Part shown: positions 11,181-24,051 of the stretch, piece after piece
Numbering within the stretch: the first letter of the stretch is position 1
Layout of the letters: each line of letters starts with the position of its first letter
Assembly (NCBI GenBank): GCA_038087015.1
Contig: JASBNA010000003.1
Coordinates: 62,001-126,000, forward strand
Direction: 5' to 3'
Length of the DNA stretch: 64,000 bases
Source of the DNA: Cerrena zonata
Taxonomy: Eukaryota > Basidiomycota > Agaricomycetes > Polyporales > Cerrenaceae
Translations under genes and position numbers: made by a program
The notes under the pieces: generated by a model
What the model saw: the letters and a program-made list of their open reading frames with translations, nothing else
What the model was told of the DNA's origin: nothing
The model's database searches: none

Positions 11181-13036
11181 TGTCTGCCAAACTAGGTCTC
11201 ACCTCTGATGAGGCTATTTCTCTAGTGTATGAGGCTATATTTAACTATCAGAGCTGTATCTAACATACTTTTTCTAGTTCTCAAATTCAACTTCAGAATG
11301 CTATTCTGATTATTGCACTGAGTAATTACCATGATATAACATATGGTCACTAGCTAAAATTCCTCTTAGCTCTTGCTGTCATTGACACAATTCTATCATT
11401 CCCAAAGGAAGTCAGGTGTATTTGGCAAAGAAAATTTGGCACAGGACCAATATTGTATCTGTTGATCAGATATGGTACTGTTTTCCATATGCTTTTACAG
11501 ATGCTTATTGGGTTTCCAACTTCCAAGACAGTGATTGTAAGTGCCATCTAAATATTGATGTACTCTACTCAACCAAATTGTTAGAGGTAATTGTATTGCA
11601 TTAATCACAAGTATAATGCTTCTAATATTTCAATAAGTTGCAAATTGCTATTTGTTATAGCTGATATAGTAGATCTCTGCTGCATTCTTTCATATACAGG
11701 CAGGTAACCAAGATATTCTCAATGATATCAACTCATTATATAGTGCTGCTATAGCTTTTGACTGTGTGCGTATCTGGAGCATTTGCCAGCATGCATGGGT
11801 TCCCACTATTGTGGTAGTTATTTTGAGTATATGTGAGCCAGCTATCAATATGGTGAGTGTCAAGCTTGCCTCATTTATGTTTAGACCTTATGTTATCAAT
11901 AATAGTATGGCAAAGCTTCAGATTTTTTAGGATCATATTATATAGCTGTGTCATTAGGTCCATTAGCACATTGCTGGGTTGAGACAGATATCATTCCATA
12001 TACTTAGTAAGCAAAATAGTTTATGAAAAATATTAAGACTTACATTTGAAGTAGTTGTATGATATCAATATTCCTCTGCAATATATGCTAACAGGTGATT
12101 TTCATAGTGTGTGTGATTACCAGAGCAATCTCTGTAGCTGCAGATGCTGTGGTGCTAGGTCTCACCTTGTGGAAAACAATACATATTTTTAGAGAAGATG
12201 CAGAGGCCAGAGCTAACAGCAAGATTACTACTACACTTGCATATGGTGGTAAAGCTATCTACATTCTAGTACTTCTGATTGAATTATTGATATGTTAGTT
12301 TACAGGCTCTATTCAATTTGGGTAAGTTCAATATTTTTGATACTGATATATCACTCAGTGTTTTCAGAATACTACTTCTTCTCAATGCCCTTGCAATGCT
12401 TTTCGATGTTCTTACTATTGCAAGCATTGGTGGTGTAGGATATAGAAATACTACTTCTTCATATCAACTCTAAACTGACTTATATTTTGTAGACTATCTT
12501 GAATAATTCATCTTTTACTTATATTCAACAAGTGTAAGTCAATTTTTTGGATTTGAAAATATTCTAATTTATGTTTTATAGTCTCACCTCTATCATTCTG
12601 TCCCGTTTCATTCTTGATCTTCGCTCTGTCTATCATACAACCCACAACATATCACAAAGTGACTCAAAGCAGTCAAGTGTTTGCTTTGCCTCAGCTCTAG
12701 AGGGAAACATGGGAGCTGCTTTGAATGCTTCTTGGAGAAGTAGTAGGGATCATAATGAAGAAGAAGCAGAGGAACTCCAGTACTCTGGCTACCCATTCAT
12801 GACTGTATTGAGTGATTTCAAAGAAGCTAGTAGACCTGAGAATGTGGAAGAGGTACCACAAGCTGGGTGAGTATCATCTTACTTACTCAGATAATCACTG
12901 ACAATCTGTGGTTCTTTTTCCATTTTCAAGTCCATCTGGTACCACTCATGATTCTGAGCCCTCTACCTTATATGCTGGTACCAGTAGCTCTGCAGTTGAA
13001 GGAATTGAGGAGATTTATATGCAGAAGATTGTCTAG
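11181..13036 (+). CDS. DUF6533 family putative 7TM protein, copy A
   Basis: Multi-exon gene read by comparison with two paralogs in this window. It starts MSAKLGLTSDEAIS, then a short exon with IQLQNAILIIALSNY. The DUF6533 core exon near 11,375-11,537 reads AVIDTILSFPKEVRCIW and RKFGTGPILYLLIRYGTV. Later exons give FDCVRIWSICQHAWVP, a GPLAHCWVETDIIPY stretch, VITRAISVAADAVVLGLTLWKT (from 12,094), ILLLLNALAMLFDVLTIAS, the family's C-terminal SIILSRFILDLRS and an acidic tail ending at TAG 13,034. Hydrophobic exons fit a seven-helix protein. One junction is unresolved: an in-frame TAG (12,005-12,007) overlaps the GTAAGC donor, and no acceptor I see restores the frame. Family function is unknown. 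The sequence is much more AT-rich than its neighbours. It is either a gene with unusual splicing or an early pseudogene. Confidence 0.7.
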
Positions 13037-14880
13037 ATATCTGGAAATACAGTCACAGAATCTATTTATAAATGTGCTCTCATCTATATATATGCTTGTT
13101 TCAGTCTGTTCACTTATGGTGATGTGTCTTAAACCTATAAACTTATAGAAAGAATATGGAGCAACCACACTTCAATAGAAATCATTATCTTGAGTTAAAG
13201 GGACAATAGTCCCACCTGATTTTGACATGATATTATGCATACATGTTAGTGGCAACATGAATAGATAACAGAGAAATGAAGAATGATCACTCACTGTTGA
13301 TCTTAATGAATATAATATCTTGCATAAACACAAAATGAAACTCGGGAATAGATGATGAGTAAGAGAGCTATCATCCTTCACCTCATATATCCCATGACAT
13401 TGCCGACTTACAGTCAATATTGACAGTAAAACCATCTGGTCCCATGAGCGTATAGTTTGTGAATTTGAAAACATGCATCGGTATCAGCGACTTACTTTTC
13501 ATATCAAGGATCAGTGCAATTCCTGTTTCCCTAGCACCAGCGTAAACCGCTGCAGTACTATACCCTGGTCGTGTCATCGTCTGTTAACATTTCCAATACT
13601 GACCTGACAAGATTTCGCGTAGTTGCCCGAGCTAGTATCGCGACATCTTCGATTTGCGATCGATATCGTCCCTAAAGCCACCTAGTCTTAGACATATATT
13701 TATACATGTGCGAGCACACGCTGTTATCGGCGACTCACTTCTTGTATCAAGGATCGCTTCTCTCGCAGTTCCTCTTTCCCTTACCTCGTCTCGAGACTCT
13801 CCTCCTAGTCCGTAGCAGGTACGTTCAAAATCTCAGTAACCAATCCATTTACATTGACGTTCGAACTGGAGTCTGATAACCTAGGGGAGGTACATTACTC
13901 TTATTCCCGGTATTACAGACAACAATGTGATAGTACTGTACCAGTATATGGCATCGACTATCACGTAGTTAATCACAGCAGCGGAGCGGTCGTCCCAGCG
14001 AATACGACGGCACCGATCACCCATGGTTAGTACAAAGGCTGTAAGAGAGATTTTTTCAGTAAAGGTGAAGCCTTGTCGCTTATAGAAGCTCAATGGAGAT
14101 GAGTCACAATTGCGAGTCCTTCGACAGGGATTTTCTATCCGCTGAATCTAGCACCCACGGTGCTCGAAGAGGTTCTGAAAAGGTGAGTAGTAGATATCGA
14201 GTGTTATGGATCGTACAAGTATCTTTCAGCCCGAAAATGTTCAAGGACGAAACATCTATCCTGTTACGTAGTGTCAGGGAAAGACCGGACCAAAAGGTAG
14301 GGGTACTTAGTATGTTTAACGTGATATCCGTAACGGTATTGTCATCCCGAGGAGAGCACTCTCATCTGAAGAGAGCGCTTGACTCAGATACAGTATGACG
14401 GTAATCAGCTTGAACGAACGGACTATTACATCTCGATATTGCGTCTTGATCGTAGATGTCCTGACAAGAGGAAACGACCTCTTCAACTTCAAATCTATCT
14501 CGAGCCCTCTGGGACAGAGCAGTCCTTGCCTGTCAGTCTCTCGCAAGCAGTAGAAGCACACAAATGAGGATTCGAACAGACCAAAATTCAATCGACATCC
14601 GCGAGAACAGTCGGGACTCATTCAAGCTTTGTAAGGAACAGTGCAGGCTGGGTGATCATGATTGCTCATGGAGACGAACATAGCCTCGAACAATGGTTGT
14701 TCCAAGGTAGACTACAATGCTGTGAGGGATACGATCAGGTATAGGAGCCTGATGACGTGTCCATTTCAGGGACCGATTGGGTCAAATATCATCGTCTGGT
14801 TTTGGAGGAGCAAATAGACTTCATAGAGAAGAGGCTGAGGAGAATGTTCACTGCTCACAAACATGCACGGGTTAACAGTG
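13037..14880 (-). pseudogene. Repeated unit 2, reverse-strand arm (G1), decayed
   Basis: No intact gene. This stretch lies between DUF6533 copy A and the core at 14,900, the position occupied by G1 in units 4 and 7. Short reverse-strand frames (13,383-13,577 and 13,881-14,093) carry no recognisable domain. The assignment to G1 rests mainly on position and is weak at the sequence level. Confidence 0.3.
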
Positions 14881-14887
14881 GGAGCCT

Positions 14888-14936
14888 CAGCTGGTATCCA
14901 ATCAGAATGCATCGATCAATTTCGAGTGCTTGCTTG
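14888..14936. promoter_or_regulatory. Divergent core with CCAAT box, unit 2
   Basis: It contains CTGGTATCCAATCAGAATGC, then ATCGATCAATTTCGAGTGCT and TGCTTG. It matches the unit 3 core almost base for base over about 45 bp. Confidence 0.5.
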
Positions 14937-16560
14937 TTCCCTCTCCGACATCATTGCCGATGACATGTCAATACCTAGTCTCAGACTCTCTCCACTCGAC
15001 GATGGCATTGACCTGTATGCAACCTGTATGCTACCTTTCTCAACCGCTTGACCGCCTACCTAGGCAACGGGCATCTCCCTTTCCTCTGCGGATCGATAAC
15101 CTAGATCGACTGAAGGCCTCCGGACTCACATAGGACGAGCCTTAGTTATCCTCACCACGTTAGAGCGTGCATCCAGTACTGGTACGTGCAATTCACTCGT
15201 TCTGCATTCAATGACTGCCCGTGGATGACACTTAAGGATTCTTCAATGCTGAACATGTGTATGAACAACTAAGTTTACAAAGTATTGTGCGTACCCTCAT
15301 TTTCCATGGCTACTGCGCCTTACACTTATCCCTCACATGCGTAGAACGTCTCCTTTCCCCTTTTTCACCTAGACAAATGATATACCAGCGCCTTAGAACC
15401 TCAAACTAGACATCCAAGCTATAGACTCTCCAAGTCCCACCACCGACAAACGCACACCATACAAGATTCCTTGTTTGCCACTTTACCCGTCACTCGATGC
15501 ATCTCTGTCAATGGGGAATGATGTATCCCTCACACTCATTTAATCCTCACCCATCTTCCATTCTCCTCACACTCATTTAATCCTCACCTGTCTTCCATTC
15601 TCCTCACATCGACGTTGTCCCAACGGAGTCATATCTATCCAACCTTGAAGTCCCCGATGTTTTCAGTTTTAGGATCGGGGGAAACCATTGAATGACATTC
15701 ATAGCATGGCACTATATGCGGCATACCCATATTCCAACAGCCAGGACATCGGGCTTCTTACTCTGCTCCTAACAAATACACCATACCAGTGTGTCTTTTG
15801 ACTCACTCACAGCTCCTCCTGGTTGCATAATATCACCCCCTTCGATGTCATCCCACATTCATCTTTTCGACAACATATACTTACAACTCTTGTATTAGAC
15901 GAGGCTCAGCACACTTGCTTAGAAGATTGCTTCCAACCTTCCTCGCCCCCCATCTCCCGTTTTGATTGATCCCCCCATTACACTCGTGATATCTTGCGTC
16001 TACAGAGACATTTCAAATGCAAACCCATGACTAACGCTGTTGTATCCTTCGATTTCACCTCACTTCCTCCAAGTGGAATGCGCCAATGGCTCATCAAGAT
16101 ATTTATCCTCTCGTTTCGGAAGGGCTCGAATGACCGTTCTAATGACTACTCTCGGACACTCTTAACTACGCTTGTCATCCTCTATGAGGATGCAATACAG
16201 CTTTTCACTCTCAAAACCTGATCTCATCTACGGGATTCATTGTGACATCCTAGCATACAGCTGCTGGCATACCCTCACAACTCCATACTTCAGCAAAATC
16301 GGGGTCTCTCAAAAAGTCCGTCCTTCTCTTTTGTCAACGCGTTGGTAGACCACCCTGCTACCCAATTCGTCAGACTACCGTCAATCACCCACCATTTACC
16401 TCTCAATACATTCGAACATTTAGGCCTCAGAATCGCCAACAGGTGAACTCTATACATTCTCCTTTGTCACAGTCAGTCTCCTTTGTATACATTCAACCTC
16501 GATCGGTCAATGCCGTTAGCCCATAACACTATTTCCAAGTATTACACCGGACATCTTTAT
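14937..16560 (+). pseudogene. Repeated unit 2, forward-strand arm (G2), decayed
   Basis: Landmarks are in the usual order. A helical-type exon end at 15,245-15,285 reads GAACATGTGTATGAACAACT and continues to AGTATT before a GTGCGT donor. The GTGACATCCTAGCATACAGC segment is near 16,240. Stops and frame changes interrupt every frame. It has no recognisable domain. A 37-bp tandem duplication lies within it. Confidence 0.4.
15529..15602 (+). repeat. Tandem duplication, 37 bp x 2
   Basis: Two adjacent copies of a 37-bp unit beginning CTCACACTCATTTAATCCTC and ending CATTCTC, differing at one or two positions. It was seen directly and is found only in unit 2. Confidence 0.85.
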
Positions 16561-18280
16561 CAAAAACTGCTTTTGGATGCATACAACGCCATATTACTTG
16601 TTCGGCACCACACACATTTCCCGAGACATTCTCAGTCTTCATCCGCGTTCGCGGGCTGATCCCAACATTCGCTCAATATGGTCACCTCTGGCTAGTCTCT
16701 GAATCCAACAGTTTCATCCCGAACTGGGGATCAAGGATACCTGCTACTTACGCTTCACTTTGGAACGATCCTTTCAAGGTGCGTTCTCAATACTCAATAA
16801 AGGAAACATCTCGATCTCGATTCTGACAATCACGATGCCCGTCTAGTATGCATTATGGACCCATCATAGTCGTCATCAAGATATCATTCCCTTCGGTATT
16901 GTCTCCTCAATTCCTCGACGCTTGCCTTTTCAATCACCTGTACATCGGTTGTACAAGACAAGGCAGGCATCTTTTTTTGTTTAAACTATAGCATTCAATG
17001 TTCTTCGCCTCCCAGATACTTGTTCTATGGTCTGATTGGTCTTACCCACACGCAGCACCTCGCGTCTGAACTCATGCTGTCCGTTGTATTGACACATTTT
17101 TCTTTGAAGTAGAGTTCATCAATACCTCATCCTCTTCTGTCTGTTTGGAGCAGATTCCCCCGATCCCTCCTACTCTCGAGACTCCCTTGACCTCGGCCTG
17201 GAAGGGTGCTGCCACCTCAATATCAAGACGAGCTATGCGACTATCCACTCCGTATCCTTATTCACATGATTCGTGTGATGTGCCGGCATAAAGCTGCACG
17301 CGTACCCTCGCTACCTCATACGTCGACGATTTTCGGAGAGAGGGCGATAAGTTATCCGTCCGTCTCTGGCATCAGACAATCGGTTTATCACTACACCACT
17401 CACCCCACCTTCGGACCATTGTAGTTCGTCACCAGCACATTTCAACTATCACCGAGTTGGACATCGGGAATGTTTAGGAATCGATGTCCTACGAGTTTGC
17501 AGCTAACACTATCAGCTAGTGTCTTGTAATGGAGTTGCCGTCCCTGAAACGACACACCTCTCGCTCTTCATTTTCAGTATTTCCGGAGATACCTCATCTC
17601 TCTTCCGAACACCTTTCCGATTCTCCAAAGTGTTGTATAACACCTTACCTAAACCCTCAGCGCATTTTCCCGGACACCATATCTCCATCCTTCACTCCCG
17701 GTCCGGATTTCGAGTGTGAATGCGTACTTCTGATTCCTTCCCGCAGAATCCAACCCCGAAACGGTGCTGTAGTATATCAAGGCTGCTATTACACACGGCC
17801 GATACCCTCTACATTATTTTTTGTTGGACAAAAACCTTCTCGATCTCTGCATAGTTCCAATCTCGGACAACGCCAATCAATTTTTTTCTGTTTGAGGGCT
17901 ACATCCACTCGATCCTCCCGTAACCATATCAACACATCCCGCATCATATATCCCCTACCATGACCGGAGATGACTATAATCCACTCTCCCTATACACTAG
18001 ACAATTGTTGTTGTCGTCGGCCACTTAATGACGAAAACACGACTACTCGCCAATCTTATGATCTTAGACACACAATCAGCTCTCACCGTGCACCTTTTGT
18101 CGAACACTCTTTGTGTCTCACGATGATAAAGACTTCAACCCCTCAATCTTAACTATGGTCCTAAATGTTGCAATATCGCCTCGCCTCGCGGATCCTCTTA
18201 TCGTACAGGGAGATACAGCTTCTGCGGTGACCGTTAGTCCCACTCGATTCAGGCCCCCTACTCTATCATATATGGCTTAC
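16561..18280 (+). pseudogene. Core-less G2 fragment between units 2 and 3
   Basis: A further copy of the GATGTGCCGGCATAAAGCTG...GCGTACCCTCGC landmark at about 17,275-17,315 shows that part of another G2 arm lies here without its own core. A 144-codon frame (17,529-17,963) is Ser/Pro/Arg-rich with no domain and is probably fortuitous. An AAAGG-to-poly-T stretch near 16,965 has no counterpart elsewhere. Confidence 0.35.
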
Positions 18281-18640
18281 CCAACTATCCACCGGGCATG
18301 TCAAGCTGTAATGGCCAGTACAGCTCACAGTGATTTCTCATAAGCGTGGAATTCCTTATGTCTCTTTCGATCATGAAACTTCGAATATGGCGGACCATGT
18401 CAAGCTCATTGAACGATCTATGTCTGCCTACTTCACCGTACACGTAATCTAAGTATACAAGTATCCGGGGGCCTGACAACTGCATGTTTATCGAGTTATT
18501 GTGGTTTCGAGCGACAGATGCCGTAAGAAGGACCATTAACCACAGGAGCTATACATTGAACGTACCTATTCAGAATACACATGGGTAAAAATGGTGAAGA
18601 GACTTTCGTAAAGAAAGAAGAGGTCAACATCGTGGTTAGT
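18281..18640 (-). pseudogene. Repeated unit 3, reverse-strand arm (G1), short remnant
   Basis: Only a few hundred bases separate the preceding G2 fragment from the core. An 83-codon reverse frame (18,285-18,536) shows no recognisable domain. The G1 assignment is by position relative to the core. Confidence 0.25.
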
Positions 18641-18702
18641 TGAGCTTTGGTTGGTATCCAATCAGAGCGAGTCGATCAGATCGAGTGCTTGCTTGTCACG
18701 AA
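18641..18702. promoter_or_regulatory. Divergent core with CCAAT box, unit 3
   Basis: TGAGCTTTGGTTGGTATCCA runs into ATCAGAGCGAGTCGATCAGA and TCGAGTGCTTGCTTGT. The same block with few changes is found in units 2 and 5. Confidence 0.5.
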
Positions 18703-20730
18703 CGACAATGTCATGTCCTGTTCTCTCCACTCTTGCAAGCCCGATGACGTTCTGTTACAAGTCCCTCTGGGTCTGTATGCATCTCTAAGGTCCTCCTCTA
18801 GCCCACTCGCGCTTCCTGCTGTGCTTTATACTTCCTTCTGTGGCCAGACAACCAACAACTGCCCGGCCCTCTAGTCTTACACCCGGATGAATCTGCGGCC
18901 TCACTACTCTTGAACGCGTGCATACGGTAGCGGTTTATCCCATTTATCAATTCGATGTCCTAGGATTACTTTGGAGATTATAGAGAGTTAGACTTAGAGC
19001 TCGAACACGAACGGCTGAGCTTACAAAATATGGTACGTATCCTCTTCTCCTGCTACGGCTCACACTAGTCCATCATATACGTAGACTCTTGACTTTTCAT
19101 ATTCTTGTGCTGCTCCATCCCAGCCACAGACGCGAGGGTTTGTATGACTTTCTTTGATATACCCTTCACAATCCGTACCCTCAACCTCTGACTTTGGGAC
19201 AATATCTTTTTTCAACTACTCCACCCCCTCCTCCCTGAACCGACAAACCATTCAATTTTCAGGACTCCTCGCTTTAAATCACAACGTGATCTGTAGTTGA
19301 CATTATGCATCGCCTCTAATCCTTGTCTATCTTCGTTGTCCCCGTTACAACGTCCCCTCGATGAGGTCGTGTTTGTTTCATTCGTCTCAAATCAAGGATA
19401 GAGGATACACGGTATTCACACCGCACACTCTGCCGACACTTTTATGGTGCGCTCATACCTCGATTTCCAATCCGTCATACCGTGCCAGTTTGTGTTCTGA
19501 TTCACTCGCAACTCCTCCGAGTTGCACGATGATGTTTGGAGTCCCTTTGGCCCTGACGTTCAATCTCCCGACCTCTATAAATGCGATACAAGACAAGGAG
19601 AAGCACCTCTTTCTGCTTGTTATCCTGCATGTAAGCTTCGTCCTTTCATATCACTCGTGTTCATCATTTCGCGCCTGAAGAAGAATCTCGACTTTTGCAT
19701 CCTATCCGTGATGTGAATCTCCCTGACTCGAAGTAGGATCTGGCAATGTTTCGTTCAGACACTCGCTTCTCTTCCTTGTTCGGAAAAGAGCCACCATGCC
19801 TATTCCCGATACTCGAACCGCTCTTTAACCAAACCGGGACGGATGGATTTCAATGGACGAAGAGGAGTTGGTAAAGCCCATTCCAATTTTCCTTACGAGA
19901 TTCGTCTTGACATGCGAGAATATAGTTGGATATGTATAATCATGACTCCATACATGGACGTATTCGAGGCATATCAAAGAGAGGGGTAACGCAATGTTAC
20001 ATCGGTCTCTGCTGTTGATTTGTCAGCAGACCACCACGCTCCCTAGTGTGTGGTACTTTCGGATCATTTGGCTTCACCACTCGTCTCTCGATCCATTCCA
20101 ACTACTTTTTCCAAGACGGAAGACGAGAAAGCTCGTGACTAGGCGTCCTTGGCTTTTCAATGACGCTATCAGTCGTTACAAAGCGTGTCCGTATTCATGA
20201 CACGATACTCGCTCCCATGCTCTGCATTTAGCGTTCTCGCCATGTACAGCAAGATCAAGCCTTCGACATTTTGATCGTTTGACGACTTCCCCTTGTTCTG
20301 TCCTGTCTTGATTCAAACTCTCCTTTCGGATGGAATCGCCAACACGACATGACTTGAAGTCTCGTGTTCGACAGGCATTCGCCTTCTCGACTTCCAACTC
20401 AAATCACGGTGTACTCTACTGAAGTGCCGACTCATCAACCTCTTTGCTTGTCGTCATTTAGACTTGACGTATCAGTTCTCCTAGCCCATGACTTATCGCT
20501 CGTACTGTTATTAGTTCCCACCACCTATCTTCGCCATCTCGACTCTTGTCAAACACTCAAGGTCGTTCTTCTCGGTCTTCCCCTCCGGAGAGTAATTTCA
20601 TAGCTCAACGGCGCGCCCGCAGGGGTGGCATGGCGAACGTCACGGTCTCATCAGTGACGGATCTGCGAACCACTAAGGGTAGTAATGATAAATTGTGTCG
20701 CGGTAGATGTTTTGTCGCGCCTAGGAACTA
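18703..20730 (+). pseudogene. Repeated unit 3, forward-strand arm (G2), decayed
   Basis: The helical exon is well preserved at 18,937-19,033. It begins as PIYQFDVLGLLWRL, then a one-base shift is needed to continue as ELDLELEHERLSLQN up to a GTACGT donor, so this copy is frameshifted. A GGAAGACGAGAAAGCTCGTG landmark near 20,118 matches units 1 and 6. No domain is recognised and no long frame survives. Confidence 0.45.
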
Positions 20731-22740
20731 ATCTATGGAATCCAAATGTACATGCTCCTCAACGTCACAAGATAATATAGAACTGTAATCACGACTTGCT
20801 CTGCGACCGATCATACTGAGAGCTTCTTGCGATCATGAAGAACTTCCTACCGCGATAACGCTCGCGATCCTTTTAGGAGGATCATTTCTATAACCATCAC
20901 CAGCTCATGGCATTGTAAGTTGTGGTCTATCGACCTACTGGATCGTTGGGAAATATAGAATATTGTTTCCATACCAGTGTTTCCTTCGCTGAGCCACTCG
21001 TCATGATGAGAGGTAGTACTAAAAGTAAGGACAGACTCTGAATAGAGGCTCTTCAATAAACTATATGAGTAGTAAGAGTACTAGGCGTGGTATGTGAAGA
21101 TGTATGCATGTATAGATTCGTGACAGTATCCACATCGAGATGACGCAGACATCGAGATCATGGCTCCGATGGTCGCAACATTGGATGGACGGCTGATGAA
21201 GTATAGATAGCAATCTCCATGGGCATCCTGAACATATCCAGGTCGCTTTCCGTGTTTGGAATTGGAAGCCCATGGGTAGATACGACTGCAATGGATGTTG
21301 TGGAGTATGACCATGTGAAGGTGGTTATTGAATGGATTTGAAAGAGAGCCGAGGAGCGAGCGAGCGAGGCTGACGTCGATCGAGACGATCGAGGAAAGGA
21401 TGGTTCTTAATGCATCGTTCAACATACGAGAGTCTAGAGACGAGAAAGAGTAAGTAGTGACCACCTTCCGAAGTAGCTTAGGGGTCAATGGACAGGAATT
21501 GACATCGGTGTCTGAATCTTGTAGAAAGAGTGAGGTCAATAGAAATTGGAGCCACAAACGATTGTTCGAGTAGATGGAAATACAGTGGATAACCTTCTAT
21601 TCCCAAGCGTGACAAAATGAGAGAAGAGAGGTTCCACGGGCTTACCAGGAAGGATAATAATCATCGAGCTAGGAGGTTGATAATCTTCATTTGACCTCGT
21701 TCCGTAGGAATATATAGTGAGAGCGATAGTAGCCTGTAAAGAAAAGGTCAGTATAGGGACCAAAGACTAGCGCATATACCCACCGATGTGAAGACCATAA
21801 CAGCTGCGAGTGCATAAAATAACGAGTATACAGAGGAGAGATGGTGTTCATCAATATATTGTGTGGATGGTGATAGTCGTTGTCTTTTAGTTCAAGTTCA
21901 TGAAGACACCAGCTTCATTGTTGCCACGGGACGTCCTTGTATTATTCTAGCAGATAGTACATCGAGTTCAACGGTTCTATTGTGACATCCTGGTCTCTCC
22001 TGCAATTCCTTTCGAAACCAAAGATGTTGAGGGGCGGGTCTTGAGACAATGAGATCCAAGTTCAGCGGAGGTCTGAACATACAATTCATGTCCTGTACAT
22101 CGTACAGTCTCTCGAGTTGCAAGGTGATCAAGTCGGGGTTGTGTTAGGTGTGACTAATTGTCCGACATCCATGGGCACTGTCAAGAAATCAACATACGAC
22201 ACAGATGAGGGATATGCAGTGAATGCGGTTGAATAGGAGAATAGTCCTGGTGAATGATTTTGAATATGTCACATGGACTATGGGAGTATCCCAATACGCA
22301 CCCATCTCATCGCATGGACTATGTTTTTGCTATTGTAGGAACCCTGTCCCTGAAACTCGAGTTGTACAGTGCAGGGAATTGAGTTGGAGTCCAAGTCAGA
22401 AATGCTCGATAATGGTATCTCACCTGCCCATCCCATCATACAGCCCGTATCATCATATCCCCGTAGTGAGCGTGAGACATGGTCGGAGACTTGAAGGAGA
22501 TTTGGACTGTAGCAGGCGTTGGCGCCGCGGAGACAAGGAAAGATGCGACGAGCCTGGATCAAGCATCTATAGTGAACTTGAAGGATACTATAATAGCAAG
22601 AGGAAAAACAATCAGAAGTAGCTCGGACTGAGACTCGGAGGTCTGAGGACATGATCGAGAGAGAGACTTGGAAGAGCCGCTCGAGAACTGCGACCATTCT
22701 CCTGTGCACCCGGGTCTGTCATCATCTACATGTTCGACAT
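20731..22740 (-). pseudogene. Reverse-strand decayed gene, unrecognised
   Basis: Several moderately long reverse frames occur here (21,081-21,557, 158 codons; 22,278-22,709, 143 codons). The second contains SISDLDSNSIPCTVQLEFQG followed by QGSYNSKNIVHA and a GTGCGT donor. The segment from SISDL to the donor recurs at 57,187-57,310 on the opposite strand, so this belongs to a dispersed family distinct from the G1/G2 arms. Frames do not join cleanly and no domain is recognised. Confidence 0.35.
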
Positions 22741-23285
22741 GTCTATCAGTAACCCTCGATACGGTCCAAACTTACTAGCTGAATTCTCGACACCATGGCT
22801 CCTGCACGAGCTGTCAACTCGTTAGTACTCCGGGTGATGTCGCACTTGAAGGCTTACTCTGCTCTATCCGATCGACCGCCTGGCTGTTCTCGTTCCCGAA
22901 CGCCCTGGACCCTTCGCTAGGTATGTGGTCTCCCTTGGTAGTACTACCAGGCTCTTGTCAAGAACACTTTGTGTATCCTCATATCTGCGTACCATACAAT
23001 AGCTTCATGGAGGGTCCTTACCGTGATTCCATGCAGAACTCAACCCAAATATCTCATGGTAGCCTTCTGAATCGATGACCCTCGTCCACCTCTAACTAGC
23101 GAGATCCTTCAGGCATGCTCAAATTTACATAGCCTCTACCTCGAATGAGATATCTACTCTAGCCGAAACACGACGGTGATATGGCCGACTCCTATGTCTG
23201 CCATGTGTCCTGTCAGCCTCGTCACATCCTCAGGCTACTACCCTTCGATAGATGGTGATGAACCACCTTTGGCAGTTAAATATTT
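22741..23285. other. Unassigned stretch left of the foldback element
   Basis: No gene is supported. A short forward frame beginning MAPARAVNS at 22,798 meets a GTTAGT donor-like site after eight codons but cannot be extended with confidence. Confidence 0.3.
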
Positions 23286-23296
23286 GTAAACTATAA

Positions 23297-23345
23297 GGCA
23301 GAATGCCCTAAAGTGTTTTACAAACTTTTAGGCATTTTGCCTTGC
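23297..23345. repeat. Hairpin-forming terminal palindrome
   Basis: TAAGGCAGAATGCCCTAAAG and CTTTTAGGCATTTTGCC are near-perfect reverse complements around a loop of about 10 bases. The same hairpin closes the copy at 61,640-61,685. Confidence 0.7.
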
Positions 23346-23711
23346 TTTTTCGATTTGCATTATATTGGGCAGACTGCCTATATGCTTAGTCATCTCTACA
23401 GGGCCCAGTGTATTGCCTAATAGGGTATATAGGCCCTATTTGGGCGCTTTTTTTGCGAATTGGCAGGCTCACCTCTTTCTGCTTACAAATCTGGTTCCAC
23501 AGCCACATATATACTTTCTAAATTGGGTAGGTGGCCCTGGGGTGGGTGGCTGTGGCTACTACTCACCTTCCGCTTACTGTGGGCGCTTATGTCAGCACCC
23601 CCTATTGCCTATTTGGGAAAGTGGTTTGGGATAGGGTGGGGGATAGTGCAGGGGCCTATACCAAGCATTAGAACATGTACTAGGGAGTAAAAGAACGGCA
23701 TTTTTACGCTG

Positions 23712-24051
23712 AATCCATATGTGAAACCCCCATGTCATTTGGATAAGAACTGGGGGAGTTATGACAGAAATAGTAGGTATAAATCGATAAAAGGGGGGTT
23801 GTAATTGAAATAGGGTAGGAAGGAGCGGTCAGAATATTAAGCAGAGGTAGTATGGTCCTCTACTATGTTGGGAAAGGGTGTGTACAAGATCCCAGGTCGA
23901 TTGGATAAGAACTGCCTGTTCTGTATTTGGAATACCCCCAAAATGCGAAATTAGGGGGGTACCCTAGGCTATTGGCAGGGAACCAGCCATTCCCTTGACT
24001 ATCAATGATAATAAGTTCAGGATATAGTATGGGGAAGCTCATATTCCAGTC
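23712..24051 (+). repeat. Inverted repeat arm 1 (340 bp)
   Basis: It starts AATCCATATGTGAAACCCCC and ends ATATTCCAGTC. It is the reverse complement of 25,334-25,673 over 340 bases with one mismatch seen by eye, near 23,721. Confidence 0.9.

Noticed and set aside
17529..17963. 144-codon Ser/Pro/Arg-rich ORF
   Set aside because: Falls across G2 landmark DNA whose other copies are not open in this frame.
23286..23345. Helitron 3' end
   Set aside because: A hairpin is present but a CTRR terminus is not shared by the two copies, and no Rep/helicase sequence is seen.
23365..23690. Two overlapping forward ORFs in the A region, also present (reverse) at 61,314-61,565
   Set aside because: They are conserved only because the DNA is a recent copy; the two frames are equally open and no domain is visible.
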